64,000 nt of DNA from Aliiroseovarius sp. S1123. GTDB taxonomy: Bacteria; Pseudomonadota; Alphaproteobacteria; Rhodobacterales; Rhodobacteraceae. The notes under the pieces are model-generated. The model was given only the letters and a program-made list of their open reading frames with translations, was not told where the DNA came from and did not search any database. The stretch's first letter is position 1; the number at the start of each line of letters is the position of its first letter. The stretch lies in assembly GCF_023015885.1 (NCBI RefSeq), contig NZ_JALKBE010000005.1:124001-188000 (forward strand), in the 5' to 3' direction. Position numbers and translations under genes: made by a program. Shown here one piece after another: positions 36,540 through 44,579 of this stretch.

Positions 36540-37219
36540 TTTTCGTCCTCGTCTGGGTGCCAGCGGCCGGGGTAGTTCGGGTTCGGGGTGCCGGGGGCCT
36601 TGATCGAGTCCAGGATTTTGCCCGGCCCCGACATGAACGCCTTATACAGCGCCGATCCACGTGCTTGCCCTTTGATCTTTTCGATCTGCATTACGTCGTC
36701 GATGCGGCGATCAAGGAAGGCCCATGTGGCCGCGTCCCCGTCGCTTTCATCGCCCAGCCAGAACAGCACGACCGAGGAATAGACCGCCGACAGCGTCGCC
36801 CGCTTCGTGTACCAGTTCAGATCGGTCGAACTGTCGCCCAGCGTCTCCCAAATCAATCCGCATGTGTGCCATAGCGCAGCCGCCCCGTCGCTGGCGTTCT
36901 GGGGCATTGCGAAGAACGCCATTCCCTTGCGCACCAGTTCCTTATCCGCGACCTCAAGCCGGAAACGTACACCCGCCGCGATCTTGTCGCGAAAGCGCAT
37001 TTCGGACAGGTCTTCCGCGTTCAGCCGCTCGACCATCTTCGCGTCACCCGCCCGGTGATAGGCCAGCGCCAAATCCAGCGCTCCGCGTGGATAAATTGCG
37101 CGTGCGTCAGCTTCGGTTAGGCCGCAATCTTCGGCTGCGGCAAGAAGAGTTGCGTCAGACCACCCGTCAAACGGGACGTGATGGGTGGCGGCCTCTAATA
37201 GGTTGTCTTTCAATGTCAT
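36536..37219 (-). CDS. COQ9 family protein
   Basis: A 227-aa homologue of mitochondrial COQ9, a TetR-fold lipid-binding protein that presents intermediates to COQ7 in ubiquinone synthesis. Seen: LLEAATHHVPFDGWSDATLLAA, GLTEADARAIYPRGALDLAL, and the ALWHTCGLIWETLGDSSTDL / NWYTKRATLSAVYSSVVLFW core. ATG 37219 with GAGGAA upstream is chosen over 37234. It heads an operon with the quinone oxidoreductase and the sulfotransferase. Confidence 0.9.
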   Translation of the reverse strand: MTLKDNLLEAATHHVPFDGWSDATLLAAAEDCGLTEADARAIYPRGALDLALAYHRAGDAKMVERLNAEDLSEMRFRDKIAAGVRFRLEVADKELVRKGMAFFAMPQNASDGAAALWHTCGLIWETLGDSSTDLNWYTKRATLSAVYSSVVLFWLGDESDGDAATWAFLDRRIDDVMQIEKIKGQARGSALYKAFMSGPGKILDSIKAPGTPNPNYPGRWHPDEDEK

Positions 37220-37329
37220 AGATATTCCTCGCATCTGAAGGCGAACTGGACAAGAGGCTTCGTCGCTGCTAGAAGCCAGCTTCCTGCAACTTTTTGCAAA
37301 CTCTAACTTAGAAAGGTGGTGACAACCAC

Positions 37330-37536
37330 ATGCAGGTTTCGGTTCGTGATAACAACGTCGATCAAGCGCTTCGTGCGCTGAAGAAAAAACTTCAGCGTGA
37401 AGGTGTCTTCCGTGAGATGAAGCTTAAGCAACATTTCGAGAAGCCCTCCGAGAAAAAAGCGCGCGAGAAGGCGGAAGCGATTCGCCGTCAGCGTAAGCTG
37501 GCTCGTAAGAAAGCACAGCGTGAAGGTCTTCTCTAA
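37330..37536 (+). CDS. rpsU: 30S ribosomal protein S21
   Basis: A 68-aa basic protein of the small ribosomal subunit, needed near the 3' end of 16S rRNA during initiation. [20 protein letters not shown] and the Lys/Arg-rich remainder are diagnostic. A strong ribosome site (AAAGGTGGTGA) precedes the ATG, and codon use is that of a highly expressed gene. It is monocistronic with its own terminator. Confidence 0.98.
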   Translation: MQVSVRDNNVDQALRALKKKLQREGVFREMKLKQHFEKPSEKKAREKAEAIRRQRKLARKKAQREGLL

Positions 37537-37583
37537 GATCTGAACAGTGTTCGATGGGCAGGTTGTCAACTGTCCGTCAAAAC

Positions 37584-37620
37584 GACCCCCGTAAGCGCCG
37601 CTTCCGGGGGTTTGTTTTTT
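37584..37620 (+). terminator. Rho-independent terminator of rpsU
   Basis: ACCCCCG and CGGGGGT pair, with an inner AAGCG/CGCTT stem after one mismatch, then TTTGTTTTTTT. Confidence 0.88.
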
Positions 37621-37625
37621 TCAGA

Positions 37626-38414
37626 TCAGGGTTTCGGCCAGATCACCGGGAACCAGTCTTCGCGCAGTTTCTGGCCTTGCGTCATCTCGTGCCCCGGGAA
37701 GGGCGGAGAGGTGCGGCCCGGGCGTTCGACATAGCGCGCGTCATCGCCCATCCAGCGCAGGCTCAGCGCACGGCGGCGGTTGGGGGAATGGTTGCCGCGC
37801 GCACCGTGGGCAGTGCGGAAGTCGAAGATAACCGCGTCGCCGGGGTCCATCTCCCATTCCAGCACTTTCATGTCGTCGGGGTTGGCATCCGGGTCGGGCA
37901 CCGGGGTCCATCCCTGATCACCATCATAGAAGTCGCTGTCATCAGCCCAGCTGACCGGACGGACCATACGGTCCCATTTGTGGCTGCCCGCGATGAACCG
38001 CAGCGAGTTTTCGCGAACCGGATCAAGCGGGATCCAGAAGCTGGCGGTTTGTTCGCCCTCGACAAAGTAGTAGGGGCCGTCCTGATGCCACGGCGTGGGT
38101 TTGGGCGTGCCGGGTTCCTTGACCAGCACGTGGTCATGGAAGAACTGCGCGGTGTCGCTTTGCATGACTTCTGCAGCAATCTGCGCCGCCGGGCTTTCGC
38201 GCACGATACGCTCGTATTCCGGGATGCGGGTCCAGTTGACGTAATCGTCAAAGAATCGACCTTCGGTTACGGCGTTCTCGGACGCGTATTGCGAGGGGTC
38301 CGCCATGTTGCGGTCCACACCTGCGATCATCGTGTCGATCCAGTCGGTAAAAGCGCCGCGGATCACGACCACACCATCGCGCTGGAAATCTTCGATATGC
38401 TGCTTCGTGATCAT
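37626..38414 (-). CDS. Phytanoyl-CoA dioxygenase family protein
   Basis: A 262-aa Fe(II)/2-oxoglutarate dioxygenase. The metal-binding HxD is in TPWHQDGPYYFVEG and the distal His in DFRTAHGARGNHSP; the arginine in RRRALSLRWMGDDARY probably holds 2-oxoglutarate. The sequence is related to PhyH and ectoine hydroxylase-like proteins, but substrate residues were not matched to any of them. ATG 38414 has GGAGG and overlaps the cyclodeaminase stop. It is last of three overlapping genes. Confidence 0.88.
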   Translation of the reverse strand: MITKQHIEDFQRDGVVVIRGAFTDWIDTMIAGVDRNMADPSQYASENAVTEGRFFDDYVNWTRIPEYERIVRESPAAQIAAEVMQSDTAQFFHDHVLVKEPGTPKPTPWHQDGPYYFVEGEQTASFWIPLDPVRENSLRFIAGSHKWDRMVRPVSWADDSDFYDGDQGWTPVPDPDANPDDMKVLEWEMDPGDAVIFDFRTAHGARGNHSPNRRRALSLRWMGDDARYVERPGRTSPPFPGHEMTQGQKLREDWFPVIWPKP

Positions 38415-39325
38415 CTGTTCCTCCAAGCGTTCAGGATGTAGCGGCTGGTCATCAGGTCCAGATGCGCGCCGCCGCCGTTTTTATAAAGCGTGATGTCGTC
38501 GGGCTGGCGCGTGAAGACGCCATCCTTGTGGTCGTAAAGATCGCCCACCACGTCATCTCGGCTGATCACCCCACGGGACAGCGGGCCTTTGAATTCGCCG
38601 ATGTGATCCAGCACCGTGTCGCGGCTATCCATGAACAGGCGGGCGCGGGTCAGGGCAGTGTCGTCAGCCTCGCGCATGTCGGGGCGATAGGCGCCGATCA
38701 GGTCCAGATGCTGGCCGGGGCGCAGCCAGTCGCCCTTGATCAGAGGGTCCGTCGTCATGGTCGCCGAGGTGATGATGTCCGCCTGCGCAAAACCCTCTTC
38801 CAGCGAGGCGACGGCCTCGGTCTTGTCGAACTCATCCGCGAACTTGGCGGCACCTTCCGGACTACGGTTCCAGATCAGGAAACGGGCATCGGGGAACATC
38901 GCCTCATAGGCCATGCGCAGGTTGCGCCCGACCGTGCCCGCGCCGACGATCAGTACGACTTTGCTGTCGGGCCGCGCCAGAAGCCGCGCGCCAAGGGCGC
39001 TGTCGCCAGCCGTTTTCCACTTGGTGACAAGGTGGAAATCGACGATGGCTTCCAGAAGCCCGGTGATGTCGTCATAGAGGTTCACCGCCCCGTGGATCAT
39101 CGGCTCGCCCCGTCCCGGATTGCCCGGCATAATGTTGGCGGTCTTCACAGCGATCCCCAACCCATCGATCCAGGCCGAGCGGGTCAGCATAGTATCTTCG
39201 CCACGATAGAGGAACGTGTCCCCGATCTCGGCCTTGGGTTTCGTGTGGTCCTCAAGGAAGGCATCCGCCAGACCTTGCCAGCTCAGAAGGGCATCGGCTT
39301 CAAAGGGGATCAGTTCGGGGGTCAC
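38411..39325 (-). CDS. Ornithine cyclodeaminase/mu-crystallin family protein
   Basis: A 304-aa NAD(P)-binding protein. ETA: TKWKTAGDSALGARLLARPD carries the substrate-binding lysine region, and VLIVGAGTVGRNLRMAYEAM is the nucleotide fold. DLIGAYRPDMREADDTAL is the family's C-terminal motif. Members deaminate ornithine, reduce cyclic imines or make amino acids in siderophores. The start is GTG 39325 (AAAGGAGAG upstream), overlapping the HAD gene stop; a longer frame to 39406 lies wholly inside that gene. With a dioxygenase and a phosphatase it forms an unassigned small pathway. Confidence 0.88.
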   Translation of the reverse strand: MTPELIPFEADALLSWQGLADAFLEDHTKPKAEIGDTFLYRGEDTMLTRSAWIDGLGIAVKTANIMPGNPGRGEPMIHGAVNLYDDITGLLEAIVDFHLVTKWKTAGDSALGARLLARPDSKVVLIVGAGTVGRNLRMAYEAMFPDARFLIWNRSPEGAAKFADEFDKTEAVASLEEGFAQADIITSATMTTDPLIKGDWLRPGQHLDLIGAYRPDMREADDTALTRARLFMDSRDTVLDHIGEFKGPLSRGVISRDDVVGDLYDHKDGVFTRQPDDITLYKNGGGAHLDLMTSRYILNAWRNR

Positions 39326-39951
39326 AGGTCGCTCTCCTTTATCATGTCGCGGGCGATCAGGGTGTCGGCCCACGCGCGGGGCGTGGTGAAATGGTGGGTC
39401 TGCCAACCGCGCTGGGCGGCGGCGTCAATGTTCTCAGTTCGGTCATCGGTGAACAGAAGGCCGCCGGGTGCGTGGCCGCAATCATCCTCAAGCATCTGAT
39501 AGATTGTCGCGCTGGGCTTGGTCACACCCATATGGCCCGAGATGTATCTTCGGTCGAAGTCAGACAGGAAATCATAGGCGGCTTCCCCGACCTCGAACGT
39601 GCCAATGCCGAAGTTCGACAGGGCGAAGACCGGGACGCCGCGGGCTTTCAGCGCACGCAGAGTGGCCACCGAAAGGTCAATCGCGGGGCTGGCCATGTCC
39701 AGCCAACGATCATGCCACCATCGGATTTCTTCCGCATAGGCCGGGTATTTGTCAGCGGTGTCATAGATCACCTTCCGAAAATCCCCGCCACGGTCGACCA
39801 GTTCGTTCATGAAATGCAGGTCCACGGCGGCGAACATCTCTTCCCGCCGGGTTTGTCCGACCCATTGGTCATACAGCTCTTCCGGCTGCCAGCGGATCAG
39901 GACGTTGCCGATGTCAAAGACCACGGCGGTGACGGGGGTGTTCTGTGTCAT
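39322..39951 (-). CDS. HAD-IA family hydrolase
   Basis: A 209-aa haloacid dehalogenase-like phosphatase. Motif I is VFDIGNVLIRW (Asp nucleophile with Gly in place of the second Asp, as in YihX-like sugar phosphatases and dehalogenases). Motif II is FALSNFG, motif III is the lysine in GVTKPSATIYQML, and motif IV is LLFTDDRTENIDAA. It is first of the HAD-cyclodeaminase-dioxygenase operon. The substrate cannot be read. Confidence 0.9.
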   Translation of the reverse strand: MTQNTPVTAVVFDIGNVLIRWQPEELYDQWVGQTRREEMFAAVDLHFMNELVDRGGDFRKVIYDTADKYPAYAEEIRWWHDRWLDMASPAIDLSVATLRALKARGVPVFALSNFGIGTFEVGEAAYDFLSDFDRRYISGHMGVTKPSATIYQMLEDDCGHAPGGLLFTDDRTENIDAAAQRGWQTHHFTTPRAWADTLIARDMIKESDL

Positions 39952-40004
39952 GCCGCGACCTTAGTGCGTTTGTCCGGAAACGAAAGCCATAACCTTGGCG
40001 TGCA

Positions 40005-40394
40005 TCATCCGTCGCGTGTGCCGGCCTCTTGTTGCGCCGCGCGGGCGTGGTGGTCGACAAGGCTGACGATGTCCGCGGGGTCCGAGTCCGTGGGCACGCA
40101 GGCATGGACATTCGACGCCAAGGCAAAGATCGAGCCATCGGAGAAAAAGCTGGTGCCGGTCACAAAGATGATCCGCGCAACAGGCAGGCGATAGGAAATA
40201 TAGTCCGCAAGCGCAATCGGTCGTCCGCCATCAATATCGGCATTCAGAATAACCACGTCGAACGCGCGATCGGTCACCAGTGCGTGCGCCTCGGTTTTCG
40301 ATTGGGCGTGCGTTACGTTCATCCCCTGACGCGACAGATGCGCCGACCAAATCCGGGCCAGATCGGGGTTCTCTTCGATAATCAGTATTTGCAT
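40005..40394 (-). CDS. Stand-alone receiver-like protein lacking the phospho-acceptor Asp
   Basis: A 129-aa single-domain protein with the receiver fold: acidic pocket EEN in MQILIIEENPDLARIW, and the switch threonine in IIFVTGTSFF. The strand normally ending in the phosphorylated aspartate reads DVVILNADIDGG, with Asn at the expected place, and the conserved Lys near the end is missing (ACVPTDSDP). It is probably a pseudo-receiver acting through protein contacts, or the Asp two residues later is used. ATG 40394 is chosen because it starts at the first strand. It is divergent from the cobalamin-linked block. Confidence 0.75.
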   Translation of the reverse strand: MQILIIEENPDLARIWSAHLSRQGMNVTHAQSKTEAHALVTDRAFDVVILNADIDGGRPIALADYISYRLPVARIIFVTGTSFFSDGSIFALASNVHACVPTDSDPADIVSLVDHHARAAQQEAGTRDG

Positions 40395-40553
40395 AATAAA
40401 CTCCGCCGGCGCGGTATGACACGTTCTGTGCCACATGCCAATCTTGCCGTTGCTGCCGTCATGTCGCCCAACCGGGCCACTTCGCCGCAATTTGCGTTGT
40501 CTTTCGGCGCGTTTTCCGTTTGAACCGTCACCAACACTGAAGGAGCGCGCGCG

Positions 40554-40925
40554 ATGACAACCTGGATCACCATCTGTGACACCTGCAAACACGCGGACTG
40601 GGCGGAACGCGGGATGGAGAAGACTGACGGCGAAGCCTTGGCCGCGCTGATCGAGGCGCAGGCCGACGGTACGCCTGTCCGCACCCGCCGCGTGTCCTGC
40701 ATGATGGGCTGCGACAACAGCTGCAACGTTACCGTTCAGGCGCATGGCAAGCTTTGCTACACGCTGGGGCGGTTCGAGGTGTCCGAGGACGCCGCACAGG
40801 GGATCGTCGACTATGCGGTGGCCCATGCGGATAGCGTCACCGGGCAGGTACCGTACCGTGAATGGCCACAGGCCGTGAAAGGCCATTTCGTGACCCGCCA
40901 CGCCCCCTTGCCGGAGGACACATGA
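40554..40925 (+). CDS. DUF1636 Cys-rich metal-binding protein
   Basis: A 123-aa thioredoxin-like ferredoxin-type protein with CDTCKH and SCMMGCDNSCNVTVQ, five cysteines spaced for a metal or Fe-S centre. DUF1636 genes frequently sit in cobalamin clusters; here the stop overlaps the cobC start as ATGA, so it is co-translated with cobC and cobD. A role in cobalt handling or redox delivery is inferred. The upstream 159 bases show no cobalamin riboswitch. RBS GAAGGAG is strong. Confidence 0.85.
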   Translation: MTTWITICDTCKHADWAERGMEKTDGEALAALIEAQADGTPVRTRRVSCMMGCDNSCNVTVQAHGKLCYTLGRFEVSEDAAQGIVDYAVAHADSVTGQVPYREWPQAVKGHFVTRHAPLPEDT

Positions 40926-41863
40926 CCCAAGCGGAAGAACGCGATCACGGGGGCGGACTGGACGCGGCCATTGCGCGGTTCGGCGGCACGCGCGCGGGCT
41001 GGCTGGACCTGTCTACGGGTATCAATCCGCTGCCATATCCTGTCGGGGCGTTCTCGGTCGATGCGTGGACTGCGCTGCCCGACAAAGGTGCGTTTGCGCG
41101 GCTTGAGGCTGCGGCACGGAAGTTCTGGAATGTTCCTGACGAGGCTGCGGTCCTGGCCGCGCCCGGCGCGTCCGCGCTGATCGCCCGCATCCCCTCGCTT
41201 CTGCCTGCGGGTCAGGTGCAGATCGAAGGCCCGACCTATAACGAACACGCCGCCGGGTTTCACGCGCAAGGATGGGAGGTCGTGGACCACGCCGCCCCCG
41301 CCCGCGTTGTCGTGCATCCCAACAATCCCGACGGCCGCATTTGGCCGGGCTTGGATCTGGATCGCTCCCTGACCGTCATTGATGAAAGCTTCTGCGACGT
41401 GATGCCGGATCAAAGCTTGATCAAGGCCGCGACCACACCCGGCGTCTTGATCCTGAAAAGCTTCGGCAAGTTCTGGGGCCTCGCAGGGCTGCGACTGGGC
41501 TTCGTGATCGGAGACCCCGCGCTGATCGCTATGCTGCGCGACACAATCGGTCCGTGGCAGGTCTCTGGCCCCGCATTGGAACTGGGCGCGCAGGCGCTTG
41601 AGGATTTCGAATGGGCCGATGCGACGCGCGCGCGGCTGGCGGACGACACCGCCCGTCTGGATGCCCTGATGACTTCCAACGGCGCCAAAGCACTGGGCGG
41701 CACCACGCTGTTCCGCCTGTACGATGTGGGCGACGCGCAAGCGTGGCAGAGCCGCTTGGCCGAACGCCACGTCTGGTCGCGCATCTTCCCTTATTCGACC
41801 CGATGGCTCCGCCTTGGCTTGCCGCACCCGGATCGCTGGTCACAGCTGGAGGCTGCCCTATGA
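40922..41863 (+). CDS. cobC: Threonine-phosphate decarboxylase-like aminotransferase CobC
   Basis: A 313-aa PLP enzyme of the aerobic cobalamin pathway supplying (R)-1-amino-2-propanol phosphate (CobC in Pseudomonas denitrificans terms, CobD in Salmonella). Seen: GGLDAAIARFGGTRAGWLDL, STGINPLPYPV, VVVHPNNPDGRIW, and the PLP lysine in LKSFGKFWGLAGLRLGF. It starts inside the DUF1636 stop and ends inside the cobD start, all ATGA junctions. Confidence 0.93.
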   Translation: MTQAEERDHGGGLDAAIARFGGTRAGWLDLSTGINPLPYPVGAFSVDAWTALPDKGAFARLEAAARKFWNVPDEAAVLAAPGASALIARIPSLLPAGQVQIEGPTYNEHAAGFHAQGWEVVDHAAPARVVVHPNNPDGRIWPGLDLDRSLTVIDESFCDVMPDQSLIKAATTPGVLILKSFGKFWGLAGLRLGFVIGDPALIAMLRDTIGPWQVSGPALELGAQALEDFEWADATRARLADDTARLDALMTSNGAKALGGTTLFRLYDVGDAQAWQSRLAERHVWSRIFPYSTRWLRLGLPHPDRWSQLEAAL

Positions 41864-42777
41864 TCTACGCAGCACCTCTGGTTCTGGCCTTAATTCTGGA
41901 CGCCTTCATGGGCGAACCTGACTGGGCGTGGAAGCGTGTGCCGCATCCGGCAGTCCTGATGGGCCGCGCGATTGGGTGGCTCGAGCGCAATTTAAATGAA
42001 GGCGACAACCGCTTCTTCAACGGTGCAATGGGCGTGTTCGTTCTGGCTGCTGTGGCCGGGATACTTGGCCAAGTGATCCAGTATCTTCCTTTTGGAGGGC
42101 TGCTTGAGATCATCGTTGCCGCAATCCTACTGGCGCAGAAATCCTTGGCCCAGCACGTACAGGCTGTGGCGGACGCGCTGCGCCAGTCGACGGAAGAGGG
42201 GCGCAAAGCCGTCGCCATGATCGTCGGGCGTGATACCAAGGACATGGCAGACGACGCCATTGCACGCGGTGCGATTGAAAGTGCGGCCGAGAACTTCTCG
42301 GACGGCGTTGTTGCGCCTGCCTTCTGGTTCCTGATTGCGGGGCTGCCGGGGCTGATGGTCTATAAGCTGGTGAACACGGCCGACAGCATGATCGGCTATC
42401 GCAACGAACGCTATGAACAGTTCGGCAAGTTCGCCGCACGGCTGGACGACGTACTGAACTGGATCCCCGCCCGCCTGACCGCACTAATCCTGATCCTCGC
42501 CAGCCGCCAATGGTCCGCGTGGTCGGTGATCCGCCGCGACGCGCCCCTGCACCGCTCGCCCAACGCGGGCTGGCCCGAGGCCGCGATGGCCCGCACCCTG
42601 AACGTCGCCCTCTCTGGCCCACGGGCCTATCATGGCGAGATGCGGGACTTCCCGTGGGTGAACGGCGAAGGCGCGCGTGACATTGGCGCGAAAGAGGTCG
42701 ATCAGGCCGTCGATGCGCTCTGGTCGGCATGGTTGGTCCTGCTGGGCGTCGTATTCCTGCTGGCGGTTGTCACGTGA
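41860..42777 (+). CDS. cobD: Adenosylcobinamide-phosphate synthase CobD/CbiB
   Basis: An integral membrane enzyme of 305 aa that attaches aminopropanol (phosphate) to adenosylcobyric acid, using the CobC product. Signatures are LILDAFMGEPDWAWKRVPHP, AVLMGRAIGWLE, AIESAAENFSDGVVAPAFWF and KLVNTADSMIGYRNERYEQF. ATG 41860 overlaps the cobC stop. The frame is open further upstream, but that stretch lies within cobC. Confidence 0.95.
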   Translation: MIYAAPLVLALILDAFMGEPDWAWKRVPHPAVLMGRAIGWLERNLNEGDNRFFNGAMGVFVLAAVAGILGQVIQYLPFGGLLEIIVAAILLAQKSLAQHVQAVADALRQSTEEGRKAVAMIVGRDTKDMADDAIARGAIESAAENFSDGVVAPAFWFLIAGLPGLMVYKLVNTADSMIGYRNERYEQFGKFAARLDDVLNWIPARLTALILILASRQWSAWSVIRRDAPLHRSPNAGWPEAAMARTLNVALSGPRAYHGEMRDFPWVNGEGARDIGAKEVDQAVDALWSAWLVLLGVVFLLAVVT

Positions 42778-42821
42778 TGTGAATCCGGTAATCTGCCCGC
42801 CGAGCAGAATAAGGTATTCAC

Positions 42822-44003
42822 ATGCAGAAATTTATCTCGGCCGTGGCAGTTGCCATGACATTGGCCCTTCCCGCACAGGCGCAAAACGTGGCCTGTGGTG
42901 GCAGCTTCAAGGGCTTCGTCACATCCATGAAAGACGCGGCCATTGCCAAGGGGCACTCCAAAGCCAGCGTGAACAAGTTTTTCGCGTCGGTTCAGCAAGA
43001 CCCAGCCACGCTGAAAGCCGACCGAGCGCAGGGGATTTTCCAACGACCCTTCGTCGATTTCTCGCGCCGTCTGATCAGTCAGGACCGGATCAACCGTGGC
43101 CGCGCGATGCTGACCAAACACGCCGCTACCTTTGACCGGATGGAGGCGGAATACGGTGTCAGCCGCGGTGTGCTGACCGCGTTCTGGGCGTTCGAGACCG
43201 ACTATGGTGCCTTCCAAGGGGACTTCAACACGCTAAACTCGCTGGTCACGCTGTCGCATGACTGCCGCCGCCCCGAACTGTTCCAGCCGCAGGTCTTCGC
43301 AGCACTAGAACTGTACGAGGCCGGTGCCTTCAACCCCGCAACCTCGACCGGTGCATGGGCGGGCGAGATTGGCATGGTCCAAATGCTGCCCGGTGACATC
43401 ATCGAGGCCGGTGTGGACGGTAATGGCGACGGCAAGATCGATCTGCGTAAAACCCCGGCAGATGCGCTTTTGTCCGGGGCCAACATGCTGCGGGGCTTGG
43501 GCTGGCGCGCGGGCGAACCGTGGCTGCAAGAGGTCACCGTTCCAGCCGATCTGAATTGGGCCGAGACCGGGTTGGACACCACGAAAACGGTGTCAGACTG
43601 GGCGGCGCTTGGCGTTTCGCCGCGGGCTGGAAAGCTGGGGGCAGGGAACCTGACCGCGTCGATCATCCTGCCGCAAGGGCGCAAGGGCCCGGCCTTCATC
43701 GCCTATCCCAATTTCCGTGTGTATTTCGAGTGGAACCAAAGCTTCGTCTATGTGACCACCGCCGCCTATTTTGCCACCCGGCTGGAAGGTGCGCCGGTCT
43801 TCAATGCAGGAAATCCTGACCCAGCCTTCACCGGCCAACAGATGAAAGCGCTGCAAAAGAAACTCGCCGCGCGCGGGCATGATGTGGGTAAGATTGACGG
43901 TATTCTGGGCGCCAAGACCCGGACCGCCATTCAGACTGAGCAGGTACGTCTTGGCCTGCCTGCCGACGCGTGGCCGACAGCGCAGCTTTTGAACACTCTG
44001 TAA
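42822..44003 (+). CDS. Lytic murein transglycosylase (MltB family) with PG-binding domain
   Basis: A 393-aa exported enzyme cleaving glycan strands of peptidoglycan. The signal peptide is MQKFISAVAVAMTLALPAQA. The catalytic Glu is in TAFWAFETDYGAFQGDFNTL, and GEIGMVQMLPGDIIEAGVDG and DALLSGANMLRGLGWRAGEP follow. The C-terminal PG_binding_1 domain covers about residues 335-393 (MKALQKKLAARGHDVGKIDG). No lipobox, so it is a soluble periplasmic form. Confidence 0.92.
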   Translation: MQKFISAVAVAMTLALPAQAQNVACGGSFKGFVTSMKDAAIAKGHSKASVNKFFASVQQDPATLKADRAQGIFQRPFVDFSRRLISQDRINRGRAMLTKHAATFDRMEAEYGVSRGVLTAFWAFETDYGAFQGDFNTLNSLVTLSHDCRRPELFQPQVFAALELYEAGAFNPATSTGAWAGEIGMVQMLPGDIIEAGVDGNGDGKIDLRKTPADALLSGANMLRGLGWRAGEPWLQEVTVPADLNWAETGLDTTKTVSDWAALGVSPRAGKLGAGNLTASIILPQGRKGPAFIAYPNFRVYFEWNQSFVYVTTAAYFATRLEGAPVFNAGNPDPAFTGQQMKALQKKLAARGHDVGKIDGILGAKTRTAIQTEQVRLGLPADAWPTAQLLNTL

Positions 44004-44010
44004 GAATAAA

Positions 44011-44034
44011 GCCCCCAGCCTGACGGTTGGGGGC
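44011..44034 (-). terminator. Hairpin terminator between convergent genes
   Basis: GCCCCCAACC-GTCA-GGCTGGGGGC on the minus strand, followed by TTTATT. It mainly ends the YbjN-like gene and can stop read-through from the transglycosylase. Confidence 0.7.
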
Positions 44035-44042
44035 GAACCACT

Positions 44043-44510
44043 TTAGGAAAGTGCGTCTTCGAAGCTTTCGACGACTTCGGTCCAGATGTCGAAGATCTCG
44101 TCAAAATCCGTCATGCTGACGCCGTCCTGACCGGTATAGATGTCGTACTCCAACATCTTGCGACCGTCTTCAGCACGGTAGGCCCGACCATAGCGCTGCG
44201 CGGCGTTCCAGTCGTTCAGCCCCTCTAGCGAGATCTCGCTTTCCGCGGTGTAGGCAGCAAAGAACTGAAGCGAATTGCAGTTCGTGTTGTTGCGGCAGCC
44301 ATAGAAGAAAACGACCATGTTTGTGCCGTAGTACTGCACCTCGACCGAGGGGTCGCCGACGCTGTCCTCGACCAGTTTTGCAGGCGCACCAAGGTCTTCG
44401 AAATAGGCCAGAACGCTTTCAGGCTCGGAGGCTTTGACTTGTTGGGCGGTCGCAGCGTGTCCCGCCAACAAGGACAGGGCTATCGCGCCGGAAAAAAGAA
44501 TGGATTTCAT
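44043..44510 (-). CDS. Exported YbjN domain-like protein
   Basis: A 155-aa secreted protein with signal MKSILFSGAIALSLLAGHAATA. The mature part (VLAYFEDLGAPAKLVEDSVG; MVVFFYGCRNNTNCNSLQFF; WNAAQRYGRAYRAEDGRKML) follows the YbjN/sensory-transduction-regulator pattern, including two cysteines likely joined in the periplasm. Function unknown. ATG 44510 with GGAGAAG is preferred over 44522. Confidence 0.8.
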   Translation of the reverse strand: MKSILFSGAIALSLLAGHAATAQQVKASEPESVLAYFEDLGAPAKLVEDSVGDPSVEVQYYGTNMVVFFYGCRNNTNCNSLQFFAAYTAESEISLEGLNDWNAAQRYGRAYRAEDGRKMLEYDIYTGQDGVSMTDFDEIFDIWTEVVESFEDALS

Positions 44511-44579
44511 AAGCTTCTCCAAATCAGACTTTGGGTCAGCCTAGGGATTTGCCTTTCAGGGGGCAAGGGCGTTGCCAGA

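Noticed and set aside
40395-40553. Second cobalamin riboswitch before the DUF1636-cobC-cobD genes
   Set aside because: None of the conserved boxes (GCCACTG, GGGAAGG, AGCCAGGAGACC) is present.
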